Below, piece after piece: positions 13,842 to 26,439 of a DNA stretch of 64,000 bases. Each line of letters opens with the position of its first letter. Within the stretch, counting starts at the first letter, position 1. This stretch comes from Combretum micranthum (lineage: Eukaryota > Streptophyta > Magnoliopsida > Myrtales > Combretaceae), in assembly GCA_024138025.1 (NCBI GenBank), contig JAMXBD010000392.1:62001-126000 (forward strand). The letters run 5' to 3'. The notes under the pieces are model-generated. The model worked only from the letters and a program-made list of their open reading frames with translations. It had not been told where the DNA came from and searched no databases. A program made the position numbers and the translations under genes.

Positions 13842-14401
13842 TTACTCCTCCAAGAAGATCTGATTATCATATCATTGATTTTGACTCGTACAATTTTCAC
13901 GTTGATTGTTGTTGTAATAAATTCATGTTCTTGGGAATTTTGTATGCACATGCCTTAAAAATTTTATTGTTTCAAAATATCAAACGATGCCTGAAAAGTA
14001 CATTCTAAAGAGATTAATAAAGAATGTAGAGGTTGGACCTATGATTGTATATGATACATGTCAACTGCAAGGATTGAAGTCAAATATTAAACACAATAAG
14101 ATAATAACTAGATTATTTGCTCATTTTGTAACAAGGGCTTCCTTAACAAATGAGTATTTAAAAGATAATGATTAAGGGTTATGGGAATATCATGGGAGAA
14201 ATTGAGGAAGGTATGAAAGCCGTATATTTCAACAAACTTGTCTAAGAGGAATATGCTATAGAGAACTCAATCAAGGTAGTAAAGTAAAAGGAATAAAGCT
14301 AAAAGTAAGAGTTAAAGGTACTACATCCATGAGAAAGAAAAGTGGTTTAGAAAAAGCTAATAAAAGGAAGTGAACAACATGTACACAAGTATGTAAGTCA
14401 A

Positions 14402-14579
14402 GGGAAATTCTATGGTCCTGTTTTTATTTTGATGAGACCAGTCCCGTTACCATCTAACGACCACACTATATCAAACTGTGATTGAATCATTAAAATAGTT
14501 AATATTTCATTTACTATATTTATTTTAATGGTTATATGATTGATTGAACGGTCCCATTGACGGAATTGTAGAAGCTCCC
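14402..14579. mobile_element. Mutator-like MITE, 178 bp, 9-bp TSD
   Basis: The ends GGGAAATTCTATGGTCC and (reverse complement of the right end) GGGAGCTTCTACAATTCC are imperfect TIRs. The flanking 9-mers GTAAGTCAA (14,393-14,401) and ATAAGTTAA (14,580-14,588) match at seven of nine positions, the TSD length of Mutator-like elements. It lies 26 bp after the end of the FAR1 relic. Confidence 0.6.
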
Positions 14580-14591
14580 ATAAGTTAAATA

Positions 14592-14670
14592 ACTCTCTCT
14601 CTCTCTCTCTCTCTCTCCCCCCCTACCCACCCCACTCCCCCCAACTGCACACCACCCCCCCCCCCCCCCC
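14592..14670. repeat. (CT)n microsatellite and C-rich tracts
   Basis: (CT)n runs from 14,592 to about 14,616. Short C runs follow, and then a run of 16 C at 14,655-14,670. The tract lies between the MITE and the next solo LTR. Confidence 0.9.
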
Positions 14671-14725
14671 TCCTTTTCCTTGCCCAAACGATATATATTG
14701 TATCTTCATAATACTACTCTAATAT

Positions 14726-17700
14726 TGTAAACCCCTAAAGTTTTGTGATCAATTAAGCTTAAACCCTAATTAAAAAGTCAATCGGAAATCCTAAAGTCAA
14801 CAAAACCCTACTCAGATGTGACTGTTCAAATCCGGCATTCCTGTTTAAGCAACCTCAAGAAAGTAAGTAAGAAAGTAAGTTTAGTTTACAGAATAGTTCG
14901 TAATAACCTGAGAATGCTTAAAAGTATCAGATTTGTTAAACCGAGATTTGTTTTAAGTACGATCGAACACAGTTTTCGAAAAGCATGTCTCGAGGCTCAA
15001 AATGATAAAAATATTCCAGATATACCATTAGACTTGTAAAAATATAAGGTTTTCAAAAATATCAGTTTCATAAATTTTTGGTAACTAAAAATATCAGATA
15101 TCATAATTATACTCGTATTTTCTTACTACAAGTATTTAAATTGTCATGTCTACTTTACATTACACTATTTATCTATCTCTATTTTTTCTTACAATCTATT
15201 CTTACAAACCATACATCTATTTCTTACAATTTTCATTTCCAATACAACTTCACATCTTTTATATCTTACTTTTCATTAACAAAAATATAAAAAAATAAAT
15301 TTCTCTCCCTCTCTTACACTCAATGTAGCGCCGGCCACACCCCTCTCCCTTCTCAATTTGTTTCAATTTCCATTTAATTAATCAACACAATTTTCCTTCT
15401 ACATTTTTCTATAAATACCCCATCTTCCTTCCACTTCTTTCACACCTTCATATACAAAAATTACTCTCTCAAAATTCTATAAGAGTTCTCTCTCAAAGCT
15501 CTCTCAAAATTAGTCTTGATAGGTAATTCTTCTTTAGAGTTTCCTTTATGTTCATTTAATTAGTATGAACTTAGTGTGTGTTTTCTAAACCATGAAGGTT
15601 AAAGAAAGCAACAATAAGTTCATACTTTATTTCTTTTGTGTTGCTTTCATATATATTTAACTAAATATAACTATCTTTCTAGTCTTAGACTTGTCCTCAT
15701 CAAGTCAAAACAATTTTTCTTTTCTTTTGGGACTAGTTTATTCTTAGTCCTGGGATACCTTGATGAAGCTAAGGTTCTAATACTTGACATATTTCTTTAC
15801 TAGCTTATTTCTTTAATTATTGTATCTTTCTTATGTTTTCATAATTTTATGTTTCATATTCATGATCATGCATGAACATATTGATTTTGTCTCAACAAAA
15901 TAGAAGATGAAAAAGTTTTCTTAAATAGAAGTTCTTCTCTAAAAGTGAAAGTTGTTATGAATGAAGTAATTTTTCATGAAAACTTAATAATTTATCTTAA
16001 ACAAACTTTTTCTAAAAATTTAGAAGAGTTCATTATAAATTTTAAGAACATATGAATTTTTTTTTTTAAAACAAAACACACATACACTTTACAAGTCATA
16101 AAATGAAAGGAAATTCTTGAAAGAACAAAAGATTTACTAAATTTCACTTTTCATCAATACTAGTTTAACAAACACCAAGGTGTTTACTTTCATTAAAGTA
16201 GAATGACCCTAAGAAAGAAGAAGATTATTTCTATACATATAGAATTATTACTACTTTCGAAAAGTATTAGAAACTAAGCTTAGAAAATAAAAATATTCTT
16301 TTGAAATTTAAACAAAGAATAAGGAAATGGAATTAAGGAAAAGAAAAATACTCATTTAAAATAATTTGAGATATTCTCTAGCAGAATAAGAGGAATTTTC
16401 AAAAGATTTACTTTTTCTAAAATCTTTAGAAGTCTTTACTTTTACCCAAAAAAAAAAAATTCATGGTTCAGACAACTTCATTAATTTCATACATTTGATA
16501 TGAGTCAATAAATATATGTAAATACATTTCAAAGGTTTTACAAACATATAATATTTATCTCTTTGAAGATGTTTTTTAAAAGAAGGAATACAAGTTTTGT
16601 GAAAATACGTGGTGAATCTGATCACCACTATTTTGGAACTCAAACGATTTAGTTTGATGAAAATAGCTTTAGAAATAGGTAGATCTTTTTGAAATAGGTA
16701 GAAAACGATATATAATATACGAAATTCCAAGTTAAAATGAGCAAGTTATGGCCATTTTAAGTTGGAATTTCCTCAAATCCGATTTTAACGTGAATTTAAG
16801 ATAGATTTAGAATCTTCAAAAATAGAAATTCTATGAAAGACTCATTTTGGGTATTTCATCTTGTTTAGGTGAACAAGGAACCGATATCGCTCTCCCGGAA
16901 GACTACTTCGACTAGGAGCAATCGTCATGGAGAGAGTTAATCCCTTACTAGTTATATTTTCTTGGTTGTGCTTGTAAGTAGTAGCACTAGAAAATAAGGA
17001 AAAGATAAGTGAACAAATGTTGTGTGACTTGAATTCATGACTAATTGAATAAAAGTTAAGAATATCGAAAGAGGAGTTGATGAATAATTTATGTTCTCTT
17101 GTGTTGATATGATGAATATTGTTTTGATCGCCTTTAACTTGAACTCAACATTATTTGGTTAAACCTATATTGAAAATAATTTATGCATATCATATTTGTG
17201 AGTCACATTTATTTCACTACTATTCTTCGTGTGGGGAAACTATGAGTTGTAGTGGTGGCTAGTAGGAGCCAGAAAGTCTACATGGCAAGTAGAAGCCGGA
17301 AAGTCTACAGGGCGAGTAGGAGCCAGTAAATATGCAAATATTGATGGTCGTATCGGCATGTAACCACCCAACCCCGACATGGAGAGCGTAAAATCCATGC
17401 TACACATAGTTTCTGGATAATCTTGTGTATGTTGTTTACTCATGTGATTGGTGCATTATCATATGATTGTTTAAATACTTGTTTGATATATGAAAATGTT
17501 TTGTAGATAGGAGTTATCTCACTAAGCTAGTTTTGCTTATACCCCTATAGCTTTTTGTTACAGTATGATTACCTATGGTTGGCACCAAGGAGCTCCATTT
17601 GCCAGGTATGAGCCAAAGCTACTAGGAATTTTTGGGAGAAGTTATATGCATTTAGTTTTGAACATAGACTTCTAAGAAAAATCTCTATAGTAGACTCATG

Positions 17701-17962
17701 GTATATTTATGTATATTTTGATGATGACTTAGTTAAACAAGACTATTTAGAACGGAGGAATGCCCCGAAGAAGCTGTAAGAGATTATTATCCAAATGAAT
17801 ATCACCTGTTTTATTTATATATGTTCTTGCATACTTTTATTATCTTGGAAGCACGCCTTGCATGTAATATCGAAGCTTTTGCATGACTAAAGTTGTCATT
17901 CATTAGCTTTAATATTATATGCAGTGGACTACCACGTTTAGGGTACTCTCCGGGGCGTGATA
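14726..17962 (+). mobile_element. solo LTR of a chromovirus-like element, 3,237 bp, TSD AATAT
   Basis: The element starts TGTAAACCCCTAAAG and ends CGGGGCGTGATA, where the last bases are TA in place of CA. An exact TSD, AATAT, flanks it at 14,721-14,725 and 17,963-17,967. A TATA box, CTATAAATA, is at 15,409-15,417, followed by a pyrimidine-rich leader, so the LTR reads on the plus strand. The length of about 3 kb and the end motifs resemble Tekay/Del-type gypsy LTRs. No gag or pol is present. The small ORFs inside are chance. Confidence 0.8.
17261..17332. repeat. 27-bp tandem repeat, about 2.6 copies, inside the solo LTR
   Basis: The units start at 17,261, 17,288 and 17,315 with core AGTAGGAGCCAGAAAGTCTA. 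The first two copies differ at a few positions and the third is partial. Confidence 0.8.
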
Positions 17963-20888
17963 AATATTAATTTTCTTTCTTTTACCATACATTAATTTTC
18001 TTTAAAAATAAAATATATATCACCTCTTCACAAATTTGAGAATTGTAGATTACATTTGATTAGTTGTTCCAAAAAACATTACCTTACAACCCTTAATTAT
18101 TTAGAGTCCCAAAAATACCTTAAGGGAGGGAGGGGAGAGAGATCATTTACAAAATTTAAAGTGGACCTCATTTTATGTTAGACTTTTGAAAAATATTCCC
18201 AACATTATCATGTTGAAACGATGTCTTTATCATACAATTTCAAATTGTATATAAATCATTTTTCTAAAATGTGCATGGAAAACACGATTTCTTTAAGATA
18301 TAATAATAATAAATTTTAACCAACATGTCTAGTCTTCTTCTTCATTTTGAAGCACCGGTATTATCTCAAACAATAAAATCTTAAACAAGTTTTAATCATA
18401 AAGTTAAAAAAGGAAACACTTTTACCATAAATTCGATCTAATATATTCTTCTAGTTATTTTAGTAGTATGTTTAGAGATTGATTTTGGTGTTACATTCTT
18501 CCATTTCATGCGATACGCTACTCTTAAGTTAAATCGTAGTTAATAGTATGTTCTTTTATCTTAATTTTCCAATTCTTTTACCTATTTGCAACTGTTAATA
18601 CTAGTTGTTTGTATTTATGTGTTCTAATTATAATACATTTTGGCTCTTATGTATTTACTCTTGGCTTTTCCGTTCATTTTCCTACCAAAATTGTTAGCTG
18701 TTCAAAGTTTTTCCTTGTCAATTTTAATTACTTGTCATGTTTATTTGATTTGTTTTCCTTATCTAATTTTGATAGGTTAGAGATTGTTATTGATCGTCTT
18801 TAATAATGTGTTCATGATTATTAGTATGTGAGCATGCTTTAAAACATCCTAAAAAGGAAAATCATCCACTCATCTACCATTAGCAAGTGAATTTCAATGC
18901 ATACAGCTCCTAATGCATGTAATGAGGGAATATTGCAATGTTTTTTACTACTTCGCCCCTAAATAAGTACTTTTTCTCCTGCGTTCGATTTAATCCTTAA
19001 AGCTTTTTTTACTACATACACTAACTTATAATTTATTAAGTGTTAACCTACCTTTTTAGTATCAGGTAAATTGTTACACATGACTAGAATGTGTGTTGCT
19101 TATTTGCTCCCACACCATGGAGTTTTATTTTCAAATTGTGTCGCTTGGTAGTTTAAAGGCTTTAAATAAATGTCAATTCTTATATTCATTGAAAGGTAAC
19201 TCCCTAAGATAGACTTTGTTGGTCCCAAAAAGTAACTAAGGGGTTGGGGATGGGCCAGAGGGTAAATTGGTTTCTTAAAACAAAAACTTTAACTTTGGTG
19301 CTTCTTAATTTTAAACACTATCCCAATTAGTTATAATAAAGTATGGTTTTGACTTTGCTTTACAATAACAACAAGTAATTAAATACACAAAAATAAAGAG
19401 AAGGGTGAGAGAAATTTGCTCAATGATTTATAGAGGTTCTGCCTTAAGCATCAATCCTCTTGTCCAGCTCCAAGCTGGAGACTTAGTATGTTCCATTATA
19501 TCCAATGAAAAATGATTATAAATAGTCTCTCAATTTACTCTGTCAGACTTTACGCTAAACCTTAGCTATCTTTGAACTCGGAGTCTACTTGCAATCTATC
19601 TCACACAAAGTAATCTAAAACAATTGAAGAGTAAAGAATTAATGAATTCCTCTCAAAATTCAACTTAAGGAATGAAAATTTAAACTAGCAGTATTTTGCA
19701 CACATGAGCTGATATTTTTCATTAAGGAGAGAGCCTCTTTTTCATGTAAGTGTATTGTGTTTTTCGTGAACTTTAGCTGTATATATCTTTACATTTTTAA
19801 CAGCTATATGAGATGAAAATTTGAATGTTGAGATAAGATTTGTTTCTAATATTGTGTTCCTTATTGTTTAACGAATCTACTAGTATATTTATCGAGTAGC
19901 GGATAATAAACAAAGCTGACGGCTCAATTAGATAATTGTTCCTGATATCTATGCATCTTCTAGAGATAATGGTTTTGTGTGTAAAACTGATTGTTGATCC
20001 TTATCTTGTTGTAGACGAAACTTAGGCATAATATTTTAAACGTTGTTAATGTTATCTAGATGAGAAACAAATTCTAATATGTTTCCAATTCAAATCAAAT
20101 ATATATCCCATAAACTAGGATCGTATCTTGATGTCCATAATCTTCTTCAAATTTGAATTCCTTCTGCTATTGAAACACAACCTTGCTATTTAACAAATAA
20201 CCAGAATAAACATTGCTTGACAGATCTGAAATGGATCTTAATCTTGACTTTAAAAACTTGAACTTGCTATCAAAAATTACTTCTTCAAAAACCTTTAAAT
20301 AGATTTAAACTTAAATCCCCTAGACATTTTAACCAATTGTATAAAACATATTTGAATATATTACCTAAATAACTCGAATTTAGAGTTGGGTCTTCAAATT
20401 GATGAAAGAAATAGAGAACACTCGATTTGAAGCTTGTTGTTCATAATTTTACATATTTTGTCCGTGTAGCAGGTCTACTTTCTGAGTTACCTTTTGAGTG
20501 TTGCAGATTTCTTGACAAGCTTTCCAGATAGATTTGAGTTGCTCTCTGAGTTGAATCTTTCTTAGACGAACTTCTTCTATAAAGCTTCTAGTTAACCTTA
20601 ATTGATCAATTTAGTCTTCTCATATATTTTACAATTAAAAGTTGTACACTTAATAACTTTGTCAGTAAACACTTATACATGTTTTGTTATCATCAAAATC
20701 AAATTATAGATTTAATAGACTTAAGGCAGCAAGACTAGAGCTAATGTAGTGAATACTCATGCCACTTAGTTGTCTTAATGAGTTACCCATTAGGATGATA
20801 TTATTTACCTAAACCTTTAGTATTAAGAGATCACTCGGTGATGCATGTGTGCCAAGGCAATGTTTCGTTACATCATATGTACACATTC
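17963..20888. other. intergenic; retroelement-like texture at about 19,200-19,800
   Basis: No gene is recognised. The stretch from about 19,219 (TGTTGGTCCC) through a leader-like TTATAGAGGTTCTGCC block near 19,430 resembles LTR or leader sequence of plant retroelements. I found no ends, TSD or domain, so it is only a suggestion. Confidence 0.3.
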
Positions 20889-23851
20889 TGAAATATCCCA
20901 AACCTTCGCCTAACTTAAAAATTGAGTTTATATAGATTAAATGAATCAAATGAATTATATGATATAATTAGAGAATTTGACATAATTAAATTAATAATAA
21001 ATTAAGTTGAAATTTGAGATTTTGAATTCCTAGTCCCTAAACATGTTATTCAAATGTTTAGTGGATTCTTAAATCCCTAACTTTAGCTAAACATTTCATA
21101 TCCTTATGCCATATCAATTTTGAGTTCATTTGCTTGCCTTAGTTCTTAAGCCAAGCTTAAATTGAATATCAATTTGATCTAAATTAAATTCTTAAATTAA
21201 GTTTTTATTTTAAGTTCTTAATTTATAACATATAGATACTGAAATTATCTTCTAAGCATTTCCAAAACTAAAATTATTGATCTGAAAGTTCTAAACCTTA
21301 TACCCCTATTCTAAAATATCTTTTAATTTATCCTTTTTTCCTTTATTTTCCTACCCTTATTTCTTTCCTTCTCTTTTATCTCCTTCTCTTCCTCTCGTTT
21401 CTTTCCCTTTCTTGCTCTTCCTTTCTTCTTCTCTTCTCTTTTCTTCAAATCATCTCTAAATCTCAATTTCATGAAGGTTAAAAGAGAAATCAAAGTTAAA
21501 AAAGAGGATAGGAAGTGAAAATCATGCTAGAAGAAGCTTCAACAACCTAAAAGTAATAGTAGTGGAGATCAAGTGTTGAATTGCCTAAAAAGATAAGTTT
21601 TCTATTGTCCTTTGCTTTTGTTGTTATTTATATGTGCATATGATGTATTGATGTTAAGTATGAGTTGGGCTTGTAGTCAAGAGGATGAATAAGAGATATT
21701 TGGGCATGTAACTAAAGAATTTGTTGGTTTTGCATTAGTGGAGAAAGCGTTTGTTGAAGTGAGTTTGATCAAGTGATTGGAGGTGTTTGATGAAGTAGAT
21801 TTAGTATAAAAGTGTTAAAAGTTGTAAACATGAGTTGTATGATGCTTTTATGATGTTTTAATCAAAGTAGGATATGTAAAAGTTGATAGATTTGTGTAAA
21901 GAAAACAAGGAAAAAACATTTTCACGTCTAGGCAAAATTTCCAGATCAGCACGGGCGTGCACGTGCCTACTGACCAAATAAAGCAATCTAGACACTTTTT
22001 TCACCTCAATGTGGTCTTGTGCACGTGCCCGTGCAAGGAAGAAAATGGGGCTTTTTTTATTATGATAAAAAAAAAATTTATATATACAACCGTGTAGCTC
22101 TCCTGTTTCTTTATTTTAAAAAAATGAAAATAAATTACACGAATTATGGATAATAGACATGATGTATTAATAATGTATAATAAAAGATAGGTCAAGTAGA
22201 TTAATAGATTTAGTAATTGATTTGAGTTAACATTATTTTCAAGTATAAAATGAACTTAGTTAATAAATCTAAGTTTAACTTGACTAAATGGATTTTGAAT
22301 GAATTAAATTGATTGAGTTTGATCATCTTGGCCTAGTAATTGGATTAAATGATTAATTTTAATCTATTTGGTTAAGATTAAGTTAAAATAGACTTATTAA
22401 CTAATAATTGACTTAGATTAAAGAGTTAGGATAAACCATAAATGACATAGGGAATATATTGTTTCAAATGTGTGTTTGCTTTGGAAATGAGTGTTTTTGA
22501 ATATAAATGATGTGATGATGTTTTTAATAAATAATCTTAATCAAAGAGAAAATAAATAATTTGACAGACAATGGAGAAGCGTCCGTATCTTGACAGGGTG
22601 ATCTTTACAGCCATGGTAGGGTTCCTAACTAGTGTCTAATCAAATAGGGTTTTAATAAAGGTTTAAGATAAAATGTTAATTAATTTAGTTTCTTATATAG
22701 TTTAATTTTCTTAAATAGATGATTGAGAATGGCTTCTGATTCTTCTAGATTATCTTCTGAGTGGATTTCAAATATGGAAGGTACGTAGTAAGTCAAGTGA
22801 TAATTATTAGGATAGGTATCTAAAATGAATTAAAACCTTAAAGATGGCCTAAGTGATAAGTATTGTTTTATGCGTGTGTCGTTGAATCTTATCTGAGGAA
22901 CGATAACCTTGTCCCGAAGGGGGCATGGTATTTTTGGCGCTTATGCCACTCTCGTCATGAAGCAATGACATTTATCAGTGACTCAATGGGTAGTTGATGG
23001 GGCAAACGGTATCGACATAACGTCTATCTTGATCGGTGAGAAGTAATATAGTAAAGCTCACGTTTATGGGCCCAGTTGAGCCCTATTATATTATTGACTG
23101 TGATAAGTAAAGTATGCGTAATGGTTGTAAACCCTAGACGGGACTATTTCCTTAGTTAGATAATAGGGGACATAGGTATTTGGGTTGCCTATATCAACCC
23201 CTTAAGCAGCTGTTGTTACTTAGGACCCCCAAGTTCCTAGGATTGTTTTGGAGTGTAGGTGCTCCAGTGTTGATTTGTTTACCTTAAATGAAATATAATA
23301 ACTTATTGTTTATTGCATAGCATTTAGTTAGACTCGTGTGACATCTCGTGTGTGTTTGTGTTACTGTGTACTGAGTTTTAGCTCATTATTGTTGTTATTG
23401 TCTTCTTTCCAGGTATTGTTTTGTTGATGATGATGAGGGTGTTGGTGATGATGATGGTGTTTAACTCAGTTATGGGCATTTCTAATGATTATGGGAGGAG
23501 AAGTAAAGTGACATAGGGTCGATGAATTATCTATATTTGTTTTTATTTTGTTTTGTATATGGAGTTGGATTTATCTTTTGAAATTGTATTTTCTTTAAAG
23601 GGCCTTTTGGAGCCCATAAGTTTGTAATAAGCTTTTAAAGTTTTGTTTTTGAGAAAGTTGATCTACTCATTTGAGTAGAAGCTAGAATGTTTTTATAAAA
23701 TTTGTTTTCTCATTATAAATCCAGCTGTTTTAAAAAATCTAAACAAATGATTTCTAAAATTAAAATGGAGTAGCAAATGTTTAACATAAAAAAAAATCTT
23801 CTAAGGAGGTCTGCACGTGTAATACTTTATAGTATTATACGTGGCGTTACA
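20889..23851 (+). mobile_element. solo LTR of a chromovirus-like element, 2,963 bp, TSD CATTC/CATTT
   Basis: The element starts TGAAATATCCCAAACC and ends GTGGCGTTACA. Flanking CATTC (20,884-20,888) and CATTT (23,852-23,856) match at four of five positions. The 3' part holds a GAGTTTTAGCTCA block near 23,370, comparable to the TAGGAGTTATCTCA block in the 14,726-17,962 LTR, which suggests a related family in the same orientation. A CACGGGCGTGCACGTGCC palindromic motif occurs near 21,950, with a similar copy near 22,020. There is no coding region. Confidence 0.7.
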
Positions 23852-24068
23852 CATTTAGTTGTTATTTCATTTGTCCTTTTTTTTGCTCTATTATGCATTT
23901 TCACCATAAAAGTGTATTGTTGAATGCATGCTAATTTTTTAATCAACTACCTCATCTACTACATTTAACCATCTTTTTTAAGGTGTTAGAGCTAATAAGA
24001 ATATGACATCATTTCTCAAGTGTCACTTAGACAATGCACACCCATTAAGTCTTCCTAATGCCACGCAA

Positions 24069-24593
24069 GATGAATACTTACCACCCCAGTCCACTTAGGG
24101 AAGCTACCATAGGGTTTGAGGGTAAAAGTAGAGAGCAAGGTTGTAGACACCTTGATGTTCACCTTAAAGTTAAGCCTCCCCCTTAGTATGAGTTTTTTCT
24201 TCATACATCTCCTACTTGCATCCTATTGTGATATCATGAGCTAAGTCCCTTTGCTTTACCATAATTTCCATTTAAGATACTATTAAGGGTGAGCTCCAAT
24301 GCATACTTTTATATTCCTTTAGCTCCATAAAAGAGATGAATACCCATCACACCTGCCTACTTAGGGAAGTCATCGTAAGTTTTGGGGTAGGGGTAGAGAG
24401 CAAGGCTGCAAACACTATGATGTGGACATCAAAGCTAAGCCATCCCTTTAGTTTAAAATTTTTTCTTTGAACATCTCCCATTGTAATATCATGAGCCAAG
24501 TCCCTTTGCTTTGCCATTATTGCCATTTGAGACACGATTAAGGGTAAGCTCCAACGCATGCTTTTAAACTCACTCAACTTTGTAAAAGAGGTG
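24069..24593. repeat. tandem duplication, period 266 bp
   Basis: Copies start at 24,069 and 24,335 and share long collinear blocks: CACTTAGGGAAG/CTACTTAGGGAAG, GTAGAGAGCAAGG, AAGTCCCTTTGCTTT and AAGCTCCAA/GAGCTCCAA. A 109-residue minus-strand ORF covers copy 2, but copy 1 does not keep it open, so I do not call a gene. The flanks 23,857-24,068 and 24,594-25,231 show nothing else. Confidence 0.75.
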
Positions 24594-25231
24594 ACTTGTA
24601 ACTCCTGCAGATGATATAGGGAGGAGGTCACACAAGTTAAGCTCACTTTGATTTGATGAGCATAACTTCTTTCCATAGCCCTCCATGTATAGGTTGAAAT
24701 GACACATGGATTATGTTATCAAAAAAGGATCAGATGGTATAGCCTCAACTTGCCACTCCATCATAAAATGCTTGGGGATTGAGGACCTTCATTCAATGAG
24801 AAAGACGATGACCTTACCTTTCCATTTAGCTTTTTCATTTTCTTAGTCATTGTTTCATACATTAAAGTAATTTCATGTATTCTTATGTATGTATTCTTAA
24901 TTTTTTTGATATTAACCTGTTACTAAGTGCCATGCAATTTGGTTATGGAGTTGAACTTGGAGTTGTTTGATAGTTCAAGGTCATTTGAGGAGTTTAGAGT
25001 CTGGTGATGCCCAAAGAGTTTGGAGTAATTTTTTTATTAGCTATATAAAGTTGTTTGGATTTCTTCCTATTGGATATCTATAATTTAATTGCTAGGTTAA
25101 TTTTATTATTTTCCTTTTGTTTTTATAGGTCTTGTGTTTTAGTGACTCATTAGATATAACAACAGGTGCTTTAGTATATTAGGTTTAGCATTTGTTATAT
25201 GCTTAAGAGGATGATCAATGATATATAAATC

Positions 25232-25577
25232 AGGTGAATTACATCAAAAGGTATTAACGTTTGGGGGTAAATTTATTTAAGATATCAATATTTTAAATGT
25301 TAAAAAGAGGCATCAACGTTTTTAGTGATTAAAAATAGGTATCAACGTGTGGTAAACTGAGTCGAATAAGATATCGGTAATAAACCGTTGATGGAAAATT
25401 AAAGAAATAATTGAAAATTAATGGAAACGTTAATACCTTAAATGAACTTTACAAAATGTTGATACCTCATTTGATACACTTTACCAAATGTTAATAACTC
25501 CTTTTAACCACTCAAAATGTTAATACCTTAAATGAACTGACTCTCAAACGTTGATACATTCTAATATAATTTACCCT
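25232..25577. mobile_element. foldback MITE, 346 bp
   Basis: The whole unit is an imperfect inverted repeat. The left end AGGTGAATTACATC pairs with the right end ATATAATTTACCCT. Motifs of the type GGTATTAACGTTTGG recur about every 60-90 bp in opposite orientation in the two halves. The flanking ATATAAATC/ATATCAATT match at seven of nine positions. It is non-coding. Confidence 0.65.
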
Positions 25578-26439
25578 ATATCAATTCAAAGGTTGAATTA
25601 GGTAAATGAAAGTCTCTGCTTATGGAAACTTGCATAGAAGGTGGGCTAAATGTATCACTCAATCATGGATATACCACATCAAAGTTATGAACACCTAACT
25701 ACTAAATTAATATTACACATAACTAAATTAATATGGTTACTCACCACAGTTTTAGTCATAAATTGACAAGAGTATTGAAGTTTGAGAGTAAATGTTTATA
25801 ATTAAGGTAATAATAAGTTGATGATATCATTCATTACGTAGGAGCTTTATATACCAATTCAAATAGTGATAAGCTTGTGTAAAAAGACAAAAACCCATAG
25901 CTGATGTATAGATTTTGAGTCAGGTAATGTCCAAACTATTGGTTTTTTTTGTTTTGGTGCTTAACATGATGTCTAACATCCACATAGTAGGTTAGGTTAC
26001 ATCTAGCAGTTAGGATAGGGTCTTCAATAGTGTAGCTAGAAAGAATTTTAGCATCTAAACTCTAGTAGGTGATGTTTAGATGTCTAGAGAGTTATACCTT
26101 TTTTTTTTGTAGAATTTCAGAAACAGCAAGACAACATGACATAAGATTTGGACTCTAGCTACAAAAGTTCACCTGTTGCAACAAATTTAATCTAAATCTA
26201 ATCAACTAAAGTCTACATCATTCCCAAGGGTCTAATCAAATAACATACAAATGACAAACCTAGCAATATGATGTAATTGGAAAGAGTGCAAACAACTAGA
26301 TTTATCTTTGTAGGGTTTGTTGAATTGGAGGGTTTAAATTGAATTTTGATGAGGAAATATATTGCAGTATTATCAAAAGTTACACTTAATTGTTGCTATG
26401 TGATAGTTTAAAATGTGCAATATAAATGTATTAGTGTTT

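Larger units (their letters stand above)
8640..14375 (+). pseudogene. FAR1/FRS-type (MULE transposase-related) pseudogene split by three insertions
   Basis: Segments in family order are as follows. An N-terminal FAR1 DNA-binding region lies at about 8,795-9,165 (EEAYDFYNR, then a degenerate HAHPLTSP end). A linker ending IEPKASFEVM lies at 9,400-9,461. The MULE transposase core is at 11,401-12,440 (GHENFGFIHKDYNNYLQTK, NVFWVDG, then RPLAFFVNVNLHKQSIIFW, later ETRHCLCVYNI). A SWIM zinc finger lies at 13,870-13,985 (VDCCCNKFMFLGILYAHALK), with its third Cys replaced by Tyr. The C-terminal part, from PEKYILKR to a basic KKSGLEKANKRK tail, runs to 14,375. In-frame stops include TAA before VDVDDI and TGA after WVDG, and several frameshifts are present. 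FAR1/FRS proteins are transcription factors derived from Mutator-like transposases. I cannot tell a dead host gene from a dead MULE, and I found no TIRs for it. The intervening sequence is listed as separate elements. Confidence 0.85.

Noticed and set aside
17240..17443. 67-codon ORF over a 27-bp tandem repeat
   Set aside because: It is inside a solo LTR, and the ORF exists only because the repeat unit length is a multiple of three.
24347..24676. 109-codon minus-strand ORF
   Set aside because: It lies mostly in the second copy of a tandem duplication; the first copy does not keep the frame and no domain is recognised.
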